Source: Orientallactaga sibirica
Lineage: Eukaryota > Chordata > Mammalia > Rodentia > Dipodidae
Direction: 5' to 3'
NCBI GenBank assembly: GCA_036365145.1
Contig: JAEOAD010001365.1
Span: forward strand, 1,076,501 to 1,140,500
DNA length: 64,000 nt
The notes beneath the pieces are model-generated. The model was not told where the DNA came from and made no database searches. It saw only the letters and a program-made list of their open reading frames with translations. Of this stretch, positions 22,367 through 40,500 are shown in pieces; position 1 is the stretch's first letter; every line of letters begins with the position of its first letter. Position numbers and translations under genes: made by a program.

Positions 22367-24075
22367 GGGACTATGTATTTTATTTCTTTGTTTTTTTAAA
22401 AATATTTTTTATTTCTTTATTTGAGAGAGAAAAGAGGGAGAATGGGCATGCCAGGGCCTCCAGCCACTGCAAATGAACTCCAGATGCATGCGCCCCCTTG
22501 TGCATCTGGCTTACGTGGGTCCTGGAGAGTCAAACTGGGATCCTTTGGCTTTGCAGGCAAATGCCTTAACCTCTAAGCCATGCCCCATATTTCTTTGTTT
22601 TTTGAAGCAAGGTCTCACTCTAGTCCAGGCTGACCTGGAACTCACTCTGTGGCCTACTCTGGCCTCTTACCTCAACCTCTTGAGGACTGGAATTAAAGAC
22701 GTGGTCTACCACACTGGCCAACTGTGTTTCCAAGAACACTCAGCGCCAGTCCTATATGATAGGTGGCTCACAAGGAAGGCACTCTGGGCCTCATTAAATC
22801 CCCTGTCCCCATTTCTTATTTGAAAACCAAGTTATCAGTGTGATGGTTTTAGAAGATGGGGCCTTTGGGACGTGACTAGATGGGATTAGGGCCCTTGAAA
22901 AGGGGCCCTTCAAAAGCCATCTTCTTCCAGGTGAGAATACAGGAAGGAGTCTCTGTGACCCAGGAAATGGGTCCTTACTTGACACCAATTCTGTCAGTGA
23001 TCTTAGGCTTCTCAGCTTCCACAACCAAGTATGACATGGTGTTTTTCAGGTTAGCATCTTGAATAGGACTTTACACATTCATCTGACCAGTTCCTGCTGA
23101 AACTGTTGAAGTTCCTGAAACTCACTTTGTGTTTATGGTTTCCAGGGAGATCAAAGTCTTCTTTATTATTGACATGAGGTGGAGGAGTCCACAGTGAAAA
23201 CTCAGTGATGTGGAGAGCTGTTTATAGACAATTGTATGACATATTACTGTCTTACTAGGACTAGAGGGTGTGGAATAAAGTATGGATTTGTGGGCTGAGA
23301 TTAGGATTGGGAAATAGATTAATATGGGATGGGATGTAGGGGTGTGGTAGAGCAAATTTTGAAGATTATTGAACCTATAGGGTGAAGCTAGTAGTGATTA
23401 GCCCCAAGCCACAGGTCTGGCCTTGGGACAGAATTTTCCTTCTTTCTTTTTTTTATAATTTATTTCATTTCATTTATTTGAGAGAAAGAAAGAGGGAGCT
23501 AGAGAGAGAATGGGCCTACCAGGGCCTCCATCCACTGCAAATGAACTCCAGATGCATGTGCCACCTTGTGCATCTGGCTTTACGTGGATACTGGGGAATC
23601 AAACCTGTGTCCTTTAGCTTTGCAGGCAAGTGCCTTAACTGCTAAGCTGTCTCTCCAGCCCTTAGAATTTTAATTATTATTTTCTGTATTACTGGGGATT
23701 AAATCCAGGGCCTCTTGTGTGTTAGAAAAGCATTCTGTCTCTGAGATTCAGCCCTAGCTCTTGAGTAGAATTTTAGAGATGGAGAGGAATCCCATGTCAA
23801 TAAGAGTCACCAGGAGGAGGAATTACTTTGTGGTGGTTTCTTTAGGGAACTTTGGAGAAAACTACTATTGTAGTTACCTTTGTGTTGTTGAGTCAGAACA
23901 CCCCATCAAAAGCAGCTGATGCCGGGCGTGGTGGCGCATGCCTTTAATCCCAGCACTCGGGAGGCAGAGGTAGGAGGATCGCTGAGAGTTCGAGGCCACC
24001 CTGAGACTACATAGTTAATTCCAGGTCAGCCTGGACCAGAGTGAGACCCTACCTCGCAAAAAAAAGCAGCTGATA

Positions 24076-24345
24076 AGAGGAAAGGGTTTATTTTGGTTTA
24101 CAGTCTTGAAGGAAAGCTTCATGATAGTAGGGAAAGGGTTGTCCTAGAACAGAAGCTGCACATCACTTCTTACCACAGCAGGTGGACAACAGCAGCAAGA
24201 GAGTGAGCTGAGCTCTGGCTATATATAATACCCCTAAGTCTGCCCCCAACAACACACCTCCTCCAGCAAGGCTCCACCTCCTAAATTGCCACCAGTTGGG
24301 ACCAAGAACTTATGGGGAACATCTGATTCAAACTACCACAACTAC
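24076..24345. repeat. Interspersed repeat of unassigned family (copy 2)
   Basis: Diverged second copy of the window-start repeat, in the same orientation. It opens GGAAAGGGTTTATTTTGG and closes near CATCTGATTCAAACTACCAC. Confidence 0.6.
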
Positions 24346-25850
24346 ATTTAATTTAAAAAAAAAAAAAAAAAAAAAAACTAACCTACCAGGTCCCAAATAT
24401 CTGAGACACCAGACCCAAGGGCTATCCCAGATGCAGAATAAAAACTGAGACTGAGTATGGCATTTCTGATAAAAGTTTTAATTGAAGCTGGGTGTGATGG
24501 TGCACACCTTTAATTTCAGCACTCGGGAGGCAAGGGTAGGAGAATCTCTGTGAGGCCAGCCTGGGGCTAGAGTGAGACCCTACCTCAAAACTCAACCCTC
24601 CCACAAAAAAAGTTTTAACTGAGAAAAAAGGGGTTGAGAAAAAGAACAGTAGCACTGGTTGTGAGGAGGCTTGGGCTACTTGCTGACAAGACATTTCGTT
24701 AGGTTCATGGGGAAGTTTAAATCATGAGCATTGCCTTTTTAAAAAGCTGTTTTATGGGCTGGAGAGATGGCTTAGTTGTTAAGGTGCTTGCCAGCAAAGC
24801 CAGAGAACCCAGGTTCAATTCTCCAGGACCCACGTAAGCCAGATGTGTCTGGAGTTTGTTTGCAGCTGCTGGAGGCCCTGGTGTGCCCATTCTGTGTCTC
24901 TCTCTCATCTGTTTGTCTGTCTATCAATCATCTATCTACCTATCTATATATTATCTATCTATCTGCCTCTCTGTTTCTCTCAAATAAATAAATAAAAATA
25001 AAATACAAAAAAAACTGCTTTATAGCTGGGTGTGGTGGCGCACACCTTTAATCCCAGCACTTGGGAGGCAGAGGTAGGAGGATCGCCGTGAGTTCAAGGC
25101 CAGCTTGAGACTATATAGTGAATTCCAGGTCAGCTTGAGCTAGAGCAAGCCCCTACCTCAGAAAAAAAAAAAAGAAAGAAAAGAAAACCAGCTTTATGTT
25201 TTTAAAGGGATTTCTCCATTTAAGATATAGGTCAGGGCTGGAGAAATGGCTTAGCGGTTAAGGTGTATGCCTGCGAAGCCCAAGGATACAGGTTCGATTC
25301 TCCAGGTCCCACGTAAGCCAAATGCACATGGTGGCACATGCATCTGGAGTTCGTTTGCAGTGGCTGGAAGCCCTGGCACACCCCTTCTCTCTCTCCCTCT
25401 CTCTCTCTCTCTCTGTCTCTAATAAGTAAATAAATAAAAATAAATCTTAGTGCCGGGCGTGGTGGCGCACGCCTTTAATCCCAGCACTCGGGAGGCAGAG
25501 GTAGGAGGATCGCCGTGAGACTATACAGCTAATTCCAGGTCAGCCTGGGCCAGAGTGAGACCCCACCTTGAAAAACCAAAATAAATAAATAAATAAATAA
25601 ATAAATCTTTAAAAAAAAGATATAGGTCAACAGTCAGTTTGGTCTTAGAGACATCCTGGCATTGTCTTGTATTGGGTGGGTTGTATACTTGTGATACGGG
25701 GCTATGGGACAGGCACATTGCATACCTTACTAACAAGGGACGGGAGCAACTCCTTGGGTGAAGTCTTGTGGCTCATGATTTAAGGGTGTGAGAACCTATA
25801 ATCTCATTCCCCATGAGTGTCCCTTATTAGCCATTCAGTTTCAGTTCCAG

Positions 25851-25878
25851 GAAGCTTCTACGCAGACCTGATTCAAAG
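25851..25878 (+). other. Possible small non-coding exon of the KRAB-ZNF gene
   Basis: 28 bp sit between CAGTTCCAG at 25850 and the near-consensus donor AAAG/GTGAGTAG at 25879. A short 5' UTR exon at this position fits many KRAB-ZNF genes. The acceptor has three nearby AGs and a weak pyrimidine tract. Confidence 0.4.
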
Positions 25879-25989
25879 GTGAGTAGAAGATGTGGTTAAC
25901 TTTCATCTGTGAACACAGTGGGCATGGAGAGCCGCTTAGTTTATATTGAAGCACAGCTGTTTTCTCCTGATTCTGTTTTCTTTCTCCAG

Positions 25990-26060
25990 TTGTGCAGTTT
26001 TCCAGAGTGCCTGGCGAGCAGAGAAGTATGGCTATAGTGGACGTAAACACTGTGTTCAAG
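25990..26060 (+). CDS. KRAB-ZNF gene, start exon (coding from 26028)
   Basis: The acceptor TTTCTTTCTCCAG ends at 25989 and the donor AAG/GTGAGG follows 26060. ATG at 26028 opens MAIVDVNTVFK and the exon ends in phase 0, which matches the phase-0 start of the KRAB-A exon at 31758. This short N-terminal leader is normal for the family. The 38 bases before the ATG are 5' UTR. This ATG was chosen because it is the only one whose frame joins the KRAB box. Confidence 0.85.
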
Positions 26061-31904
<5,844 letters not shown>

Positions 31905-33418
31905 TAATTCAGAAAATGCTTCCTCTAAGGACTGGGAACATAGTTCAACTGTAGAGAGCTGTTCTAGCATGTATAAGGCACTAGGCTCCAGAATTGCAAA
32001 CAAACAAAACAGAATTCTCCATTGGAAAATTTTAGGGCCTACATTATAAAATTTAATTTATACTCCTTGTCCTAAAATATTGATTTGAGCTTTGTTTTGT
32101 TAGAATAGTCTATCAGAGCTACACATGTTGGCACACGCCTTTAATCCCAGTGCTTGGGAGGCAGAGTCTGTAGGAGGATCACCATGAGTTCGAGGCCACC
32201 CTGAGACTACATAGTAAATTCCAGGTCAGCCTGAGCTAGAGTGAGACCCTAACTCGAAAAACAAAAACAACAACAAAAAAGAATAGTTTATCAGGCACTT
32301 TCATATTTTTATGTTTTTATTGTTTTGTTTTGGAGACAAGCTATCATGTGACCTAGGGACATAGATTGATCACCAATTCACTATGTAGCTATGACCTTGA
32401 CCTTCTGATGTTTCTGCCTCCATCTCCCGAGTGCTGTGCCACACCAACTCTGGTTTTCTATTTTCTATTCTTTATTTATTTGAGGGAGAAAATGGGTGCA
32501 CCAGGGCCTCCAGCCACTACAAACGAACTTTAGATACATGTGCCCCTTGTGCATCTGGCTTACGTGGGTCCTGGAGAATCTAAACAGGATTCTTTGGTTT
32601 TGCAGGCAAACGCCTTAACCACTAAGCCATCTCTCCAGCCCCCTCTATTTTCTATTCTTTTGTTGTTGTTTTCTTTTGTGTGTGATTCACTTACGGGTGT
32701 TAATGTGTGTGCATGCATGTCTGTGTTTGGAGGCCAGAGATGAACATTGGATGTCTTCCTCAATGGATTCTGCCTTTATTTTTGAGTCAGGGTCACTTAC
32801 TGAATGTGGACTTCACCATTTCAACTGGACTAGCTAGCCTGAAAGCCCCAGGATCCTCCTGTACATGCTTCCCCAGAACTGGAATTACAGGCTCATCTGC
32901 TGTCCCAGCTTTTACATGGGTGCTAGATGCCTTTAGATGGGTGCTGGGTATTGGAATGCAGGCCTCCATGCTTCTGTGGCAAACACTTTACCAACTGAGC
33001 TATCTTCCCAGCCCACTTGGAGTTTATATAGTCATAGTACAATTATTCAAACCAGAAAATGAACATTGGTACACAATTATCAAATTTTCTGTATGCTTTA
33101 TTCAACTGTTGTTCATTATCCTGGTAGTATATATATACTGATCCAAGATCCCATCCTGTGTTTAATGGGCATGTCTCTGTAGCCCTCTGTGATCTTTGAA
33201 ATGCCCTTTCTCATTCATGACTTTGACACTTCGAACTATGCAGTCCCGTTTCTTAATATTTTGGAATTTGTTTTCTTTTTTTCCTGAGGTAGGATCTCAC
33301 TCTAGCTCAGGCTGACCTGGAATTCACTATTTAGTCTCAGGGTGAACTCCTGGTGATCCTCTCACCTCTGCCTCCCGAGTGCTGGGATTAAAGGCATGCG
33401 CCACCATGCCCGGCAGAG

Positions 33419-33502
33419 TTTTCTTTTCTTTTCTTTTCTTTTCTTTTCTTTTCTTTTCTTTTCTTTTCTTTTCTTTTCTTTTCTTTTCTTTTCTTTTCTT
33501 TT
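33419..33502. repeat. (TTTTC)n microsatellite
   Basis: About 80 bases of nearly pure TTTTC units join the end of a B1 (left) to the tail of a SINE-C (right). Its length is probably variable. Confidence 0.95.
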
Positions 33503-33732
33503 TTGGAGAGAGACACAGAGAGAGAGAGGGAGAGGGAGACAGATAGAGATGGGCGCACCAGCAGCCTCTCAGCTGCTGCTAACGAAATCCAGATGCATGT
33601 GCCCCCTTGTGGGCATAAGTCACTTTGCATCTGGCTAAAGGTAGGACCTAGAGATTGGAACCGCTGGAGACTGGAACCAGCGTTCTTAGGCTTAGGCAGG
33701 CGTCTTAACCACTAAGCCATCTCTCCAGCCCC
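33503..33732 (-). repeat. SINE-C, minus, with CTCF-like core
   Basis: Inverted SINE-C. The core GTGCCCCCTTGTGG at 33599-33612 reads CCACAAGGGGGCAC on the minus strand. It ends at the head GGCTGGAGAGATGGCTTAG, inverted near 33731. Confidence 0.82.
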
Positions 33733-33746
33733 AGAGTTTTCATTTT

Positions 33747-33785
33747 TTTTTTTAATTATTTTTTTTATTGACAACTTCTATGCTT
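33747..33785 (-). mobile_element. Minimal L1-type 3' end insertion
   Basis: A T-rich tract plus ATTGACAACTTCTATGCTT is flanked by AGAGTTTTCATTTT at 33733-33746 and 33786-33799. The inserted part is about 39 bp. Similar terminal sequence appears at 47925. Confidence 0.5.
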
Positions 33786-34185
33786 AGAGTTTTCATTTTT
33801 TATCATTCAGTTAAGGTTGTGGATTTTTGGCAAGAATACACAACAGTGATACTATTACATTTTCAGTGCATCGTATCAGGAAATAAGTAATGTCCACGGT
33901 TACTCATGATAACTGGTCATCTGGTTACAGGGGCCTCCTCCTGTATGAGAAAGCCAGTACTTTTACAGTTGACAGTTGTGTACATAGAGCCCCTCACGAT
34001 GCTTACCCTACTTGAGTTGTTACCAGTGATCTTGCATGCAGCAAGTGTTTAAGTGTTTGCTGAATGGTGATTTTTCTGTTGTCACCATTCTTTGAAGGGT
34101 CCTGAATTTGTTTTAGGTTAGACTAATTCTATTTAAAAATGGTTTTTGATTTCTCTATTTGTTTTAATGATGTTTCTTTGAACAG

Positions 34186-34272
34186 GACTTGTTGTTTCTA
34201 AGCCATCAGTAATTTTCCTGTTGGAACAAGGAAAAGAACCCTGGATGTCTGAGCAAGCCGGATGGATTCCAG
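34186..34272 (+). CDS. KRAB-ZNF gene, KRAB-B box exon
   Basis: 87 bp. The acceptor TTTGAACAG ends at 34185 and the donor CCAG/GTGAGT follows 34272. Codon 54 is completed to Gly, then [18 protein letters not shown] follows, the standard KRAB-B signature. It ends after SEQAGWIP with one base of codon 83, phase 1. The join into Asp83 of the finger exon keeps frame. Confidence 0.92.
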
Positions 34273-35772
34273 GTGAGTAAGGGTGTTGAGAACAACTGAA
34301 GTGTTTTGTGTGTGGTTTTTTTTTTTTTTTTTTTGGAAAGCTCATATTTAGTCAGTGGAGGTGTCCTTCCTTTGAGAGGGTTTTTTTTGTTTGTTTGTTT
34401 TTTGAGGTAGGATCTGGCTCTAGCCCAGGCTGACCTAGAACTCACTCTGTAGTCTCAAGGTGGTCTCAAATTCACAGTGATCCTTGTCTCTGCCTCCCAA
34501 GTTCTGGGTTTAAAGGTGTGTACCACCACACCCAGCTCCTTTAAGATATATTATGGAAAACTTTGCCACAATGTCCATTGTCTTAGAAGACATATTCTTT
34601 TGTTTGTTTGTTTGTTTGTTTGTTTGTTTTTGGTTTTTCGAGGTAGGGTCTTGCTTTAGTCCGGGCTAACCTGGAATTAGTCTCAGGCTTGTCTTGAACT
34701 CTCAGTGATCATTAAAGGTATGTACCACCACGCTTGGTAGAAGACATATTTTAAGAAATGGGGAGAATATCAGCAACTTGTTAGTAGCTATTTGAGGCTT
34801 AGTTGATAGATGATGAACTGTATATATTAAAGCTTAAAGCCGGGCGTGGTGGCGCACGCCTTTAATCCCAGCACTTGGAAGGCCGAGGTAGGAGGATCAC
34901 CGAGAGTTCGAGGCCACCCTGAGACTACATGGTTAATTCCAGGTCAGCCTGGACCAGAGTGAGACCCTACCTTGCAAAACCAAAAAAAAAAAAAAAAAAA
35001 AGCTTAATTTAATTTGCTGTGTGGTGCTTGTCAAGCCACCATCTTATTAAAGATAATGAACATTGGTTACCTTCCTTGACATCATTAAGGTAGAAATCCT
35101 TCAATATTTCTTTGTTTTATTTATTTATTTTGGTTTTTCGAGGTAGGGTCTCACTCTAGCTCAGGCTGACCTGGATTCACTATGTATTCTCATATGTGGC
35201 CTCGAACTCAGTGATCCTCCTACCTCTGCCTCCTGAGTGCTGGGATTAAAGGTGTGCACCACCATGCCTGGCTTAATACTAATTTATTGAATGTACTGTT
35301 TATTGTAGTGTTTGTCCAGCAGTCTTTGATGTTGTTTTATAAAAATCAAATAGATGAAGGTGGTAGACAGTATTATTTATATTCTCTTATTTCCTTCCTA
35401 ACTTTGGAAGAGTCTAGTTCTATAAGTTGTTGAGAGATGGTTATAAAGTCTCCAGTGGGTGGTTGTAGAATTGTCATTTCTTGCTCTGCTTCTGCCATTT
35501 TGAGGCTTTTTGATTATAAAACTATACAAATCTGATGACTAATCAGATAAATTAACCCTTTTATCCATAATTGTCTTTGATTATATAGCCTACCTTGAAG
35601 TCTGTTTTATCTGATATTAATGTAATCATTCCAACCATCTTTCTTTAGCATGAATGTCAATATGTGAAAATTACCTAAGTCATTTACTTCTTTAGAGCAA
35701 TATTTTCTGTTTGTTTCTAATGTAGAAATTTCAGTTCTCATAAAACAGGAAAATATACTCATTTTCTTTCAG
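34273..35772. repeat. KRAB-ZNF last intron
   Basis: B1 minus at 34395-34540, 34625-34740 (internally deleted) and 35130-35275; B1 plus at 34840-34980 with a poly-A tail. 35380-35690 resembles an antisense L1 ORF2 fragment ('CTTGAAGTCTGTTTTATCTG'). The acceptor TTTTCTTTCAG ends at 35772. Confidence 0.6.
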
Positions 35773-37199
35773 ATTTGCTGTCTGTAAATGAAACCAAGAA
35801 GTTATCTCTAGGGAATGGCATTTTTGAAAAGGAATCATTAAAATGGAAAGTAATGGAAAAAGTCAGTAGTTCTTGCTTTGAAGAATCTCACTTTGGAAAT
35901 GATTGGAAATGCTCTAAGAAGCTCTTTGAGACACAACCAGAGACTACAGAGGAATATTTACAGCATGTGACAGTCCCATTTGAAAAAATATCAACAGAAT
36001 TCACTCAGCCAACACCCCTTGTCCTGAATGAAATAATTCATACTGGAACAAAAAGCTATGAACAGAAAATACATGAAAATCTCACTGAACAGGATCATAC
36101 CAGTGACAAACTTAATGACATGTATGAGAGCGCCTTCGTGTATTACACAGATCAGATGAAGCACCCGGAGAATTTTACTGGAGAGAAGTCTGAACTGAAG
36201 GAATGTGGCAGAGAATTTGCTTATGATTTCCAGCTTGCTCCATATCAGATAAATAAGAAGCCCTATCAATGTCAGATATGTGGAAAGCTCTTTAAAAAGC
36301 ATGCCTCCCTCATTCAGCATAATCGATTTCATACTGGTGAAAAGCCCTGTGAGTGCAAAGAATGTGGGAAAGCCTTTACAAACTGCTCACTGCTTGTTCA
36401 GCACCAAAGAGTTCACACTGATGAGAAGCCCTACGAGTGTAAGCACTGTGGGAAGGCGTTTCTCTACTTCTCCACATTTTTTCAACATCAGAGAACACAC
36501 ACTAATGAGAAGCCTTATGAATGTCACAAATGTCAGAAGGCCTTTAACAAGAGTGCAAATCTAACTAGACATCAAAGAATTCACAGTGGTGAGAAACCCT
36601 ATGAATGTAATTTGTGTGGAAAGACTTTTACCTGGGCTTCAAACTTGAATGATCATCAGAAAATTCACACTGGTGAAAAACCCTATGAGTGTAATTATTG
36701 TGAGAAGGCTTTTCTCTGTCATTCAGCATTTATGAAACACTATAGAACTCATACTAATGAGAAACCTTACCAGTGTCAGGAATGTATGAAGGCCTTTAGG
36801 CAGAAAGCACATCTCATTCAACATCAGAGAGTTCATACTGGTGAAAAACCTTATGAATGTAAGGAGTGTGGGAAGGCCTTTGCTTGTCCCTCCTACTTTA
36901 ATAGACATCAGAGAATTCACACTGGTGAGAGGCCATACGAATGTAAAGAGTGTGGGAAGGCCTTTATTGATTGTAAAACTCTTATTCTTCACCAGAGAAT
37001 TCACACTGGTGAGAAACCCTTTCAATGTCAACAATGTAGCAAGGCCTTTAGGCAGAGGTCCCATCTTACTCAGCATCAAAGGATTCATACTGGTGAGAAA
37101 CCTTATGAATGTAAGGAATGTGGGCAGGCCTTTACTCGTCTATTACAGGTAAAAAAACACCAGAGAATACATACCGTGGGAGAAATTCTATGTATTTGA
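35773..37199 (+). CDS. KRAB-ZNF gene, zinc-finger exon (11 C2H2 fingers)
   Basis: Residues 83-557 of a 557-residue protein whose four coding exons sum to 558 codons including the stop. A linker of about 160 residues (83-246) includes finger-like decayed remnants such as [13 protein letters not shown]. Eleven intact C2H2 fingers follow at strict 28-residue spacing, residues 247-549. Helix contact residues (-1,2,3,6) by finger: KASQ, NSLQ, YSTQ, KANR, WSND, CSAK, QAHQ, CSYR, DKTL, QSHQ, RLQK. Linkers are TGEKP with TDEKP, TNEKP (twice) and SGEKP variants. The protein ends abruptly in the last linker (TVGEILCI). It is likely a nuclear DNA-binding repressor acting via KRAB and TRIM28. Synteny allows ZNF781, ZNF607 or ZNF573 relatives, and I cannot decide between them. 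Confidence 0.93.
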
Positions 37200-37540
37200 A
37201 TATCATCATTTATTTAATGATCCTTATTCAACATCTTCAAATACATATAGAAAGAAAGTGAATAATAACCAGAACAGTCATCCTTTCAGATTACAGAATC
37301 TGTAATGGGGAAAAGCCTTATAAAAGTGAGGTTGGTGAAACAGCCTGCTCTCACTCACTGTACTCAACATTATCATTTATGATACTAGAATAGGAAACCC
37401 TTGATTTTTTTTCTTCAGCTATCCATTATGTAAGAGAAGAACAGCCAACAACTGTAAATTACTTTTGCTTCATAACCCACAATTTCTTTAGTGTCAGAAT
37501 TTACACAGGAATAATAGAAATTAAATTATTAATAAAAATA
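37200..37540 (+). other. KRAB-ZNF 3' UTR with relic finger and possible poly(A) signal
   Basis: 37304-37390 reads NGEKPYKSEVGETACSHSLY in one frame, a decayed C2H2 finger in which Cys ligands are lost. 37219-37250 also shows a LIQH-like remnant. AATAAA at 37531-37536 is a plausible poly(A) signal; others may lie further on. Confidence 0.45.
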
Positions 37541-40500
37541 TTATTAAGTAGAACAGTTATGTACTATAGATAGCAAAATATAGAGAATAATCAGGTTGAT
37601 TTTCTCAATATACAAAAGCTTTTACTTATACTATGAATTATTTTCTGCATCTTTGTAGCCTCGCCATTTGTTATTTGTCTTTTATTACCAAGTAATTTCA
37701 ACTCTGTGTGCTTTGGATTACTGGTTTATAATTATGTAGTAACATTATTGTGAAGATTTACCAAATTCAGAAAAGAAGACTTTGGAATAGTTACTAACAA
37801 ATAGAAACTATTAGTAAACATTAGGCCTCATCTTTGTTAACTTTAAAAAAATTGTTTATTTTTATTTATTTATTTGAGAGTGACAGACAAAGAGAGAAAA
37901 AGAGAGAATGGGCGCACCAGGGCCTCCAAATGGACTTCAGATGCATGCGCCCCCTTGTGCATCTGGTTTATGTGGGTACTGGGGAATTGAGCCTTGAACT
38001 GGGGTCCTTAGGCTTCATAGGCAAGCACTTAACCACTAAGCCATCTCTCCAGCCCCTTGTTATATTATCTTTTGCTAATTTTGGAACATTTCATATAATT
38101 TTTAGCCCTATGAGTTTTATTAATGATGTCTACTATCACAGCTTGTCCCATATCAAGTCTATGACAGTGTTGTCTTTAAAAAGAAAAATGAAAAGCCAGG
38201 CGTTGATGCACGCCTTTAATTCAAGCACTTGAGAGGCAGAAGTAGGAGGATCACCATGAGTTCAAGGCCAGCTTGAGACTACATAGTGAATGAATTCCAG
38301 GTCAGCCTGACCTAGAGAGAGACCCTATCTCAAAAAAACAAAAATAAATAATAAATAAATGAAAAAGTTGTCGTGTTACCTTTAAAAAAAGCATGAGGTA
38401 TTATTTACCAAGGAAAATAAAGGTTTTTGTTCTTTGAGACAAGGTCTTGCTTCATAACCCAAGCTGGCTTAAAATTATTAATCTTTCTGCCTCAGCTTCC
38501 CAAGTGCTAGGATTACAGTTACCAAGACAGGAACAGATTATTACCATAAGATATTTGTCAATACGCACGTAGTCCAACTTCAAAGGTGGAGAGGCAGGAG
38601 GATCAGGAATTCAAGGCCAGCCTCATCTGCGTGTTAATTCCAAGGTAAATTTGGGCCACATGAGTGTCAAAACAAAACCAAAAACAAATAGACTGATAAT
38701 ACCACAAAATATCCACAACATGGAAATACCTTTTGTCAAGGTAGCTGTAAAAAACGATCAGTAATCAGTTAAAATTAGAAGGTGGCAGAGACGGTGAGCG
38801 TAGACTGGGCAGTGAGAAATTGCAGAGTAGGATGGTAGACATAAACTTACAAAATATTCTTTCGTAGAGGTTATTATTTGCCATGTCTTGAGCCATGAAG
38901 CAAGTCTGAATAAATATAAAATGACTGAAATTAGACGAAATATCTTCTTACATAGAGAAGTCTCCTTATAGTTGGAAATACACTATTTTGGAACATGATC
39001 TTTTTTGTTTTTTTTTATTTATTTATTTATTTGAGAGCGACAGGGGGGGGGGGAGGGAGAGAATAGGCACGCCAGGGCCTCCAGCCACTGCAAACAAACT
39101 CCAGATGCATGCACCACCTTGTGCATCTTGCTTACGTGGGTCCTGGGGAATTGAGCCTCGAACTGGGGTCCTTAGGCTTCACAGGCAAGCGTTTAACCAC
39201 TAAGCCATCTCTCCAGGCCCTGGAACATGCTTTTAAATAACTTCTGAATAACCGTTAATTAAAGGAAACAATGAAATTGAGCTTATTAAAAAATGAAAAA
39301 TATTTCACCTATGATACATAATGGAATGTAGTTGTAATATTTCATAGTTTCCCACTAGAAATGTTTTCAGGAAACTGAAATCACTGAGGTAGTAATTGTC
39401 TCAAGAAGATGGAGAATTTTAGTAGGTGAAAGGAAATACTAGGTTAGAAACAAGTTACGTGGGAAACCAGGCATGCTAGCTAGCAGCTTTACTCCCAGCA
39501 CTCAGCAGTCAGGAGGGAGGGTCTTTTCACTTTAGAGCCCGGGTTAGATTGTGGGGTTCAGGACAGCCCTGGCTGCTACCTCCCTTTCCTTAAATAAAGG
39601 GACTAAACGTTGCAAATTATGAAGAATATGACTTGTTTGAGTGCATCTGAGTTTAGAAAGTGGAATGTTTTAAAGAAAAAGTATAGAAAAGCTTCCTTAC
39701 TGATGGGGCTTTGTCTGCATAGTGCTATTTTCCTCAGCTTACATCTCAGCTGACAGTTCTTTACTGAAGTACTTAAATGCTCCTTTCTCCTTTGAAAGAA
39801 AAATGAGATGACTATCTTTGTACACATTATTTAGTATCTATATGCAAATCTGTATTGTTATATCCCTGGGGTGGATTTGCTACTTGAGTGCATATGTGTA
39901 TTGACAGAAAGGCCACACTTCTTTGTTTTTATTAACTTTCAATCCTTTCTATGATGTATAGTGCCCATTTCCAGGTTTTTACATTTAGTTTTTGCCAGTC
40001 TGTTAAGTGGAAGATGTTATTACAGTTTGAATTTGCATTTTTATGATATGTGTAGTTTTCATTTTCTACATGTTTTCATATTTTAAATATTAATGTTTTC
40101 TGTGAAATGCCTTTTAATACCATTTTCTGTTGAGTTACAGATATTTTTCTAGTAGTTTTTAAGACTTATAAATATGAGGAATATTAACTTTTTCCTCCTG
40201 ATTTTTGTTATTTATCCCCCCCCCAGGTTTGTTTTGAGGGTTTTATGTTGTAAATTTATCAAATCATGATTGGATGGGATCTGTTTTGATAAAGCTTGGA
40301 AATTATCTTTTCCATTCTATTATATTTGCAAAAATCCTGTGCTTTTCTTTTTGAAAAGGTTTATATTTAAAATTTTGATTATTCAGTTTCGGGTGTTTTC
40401 TTGACTTAGGTGGGGGATACAATGTCAATTTTCATGGATAGCTACCAAATTTCTCCAACACTATGTACTTATTTATCCATCTTTATCCTACTCAGGTTTA

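Larger units (their letters stand above)
21574..25850. repeat. KRAB-ZNF intron 1: SINEs and two older repeats
   Basis: SINE-T plus at 22025-22245, 24755-25010 and 25235-25445; SINE-T minus at 22395-22590 and 23445-23662. B1 plus at 21862-22022 (old), 23921-24062 (target duplication AAAAGCAGCTGAT), 24480-24600, 25023-25175 and 25450-25613; B1 minus at 22595-22720. The pair at 25235-25613 shares flanks AAGATATAGGTCA, so the B1 landed in the SINE-T tail. 22840-23060 resembles an old mammalian LTR. 23061-23440 and 25620-25850 are unassigned. Confidence 0.65.
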
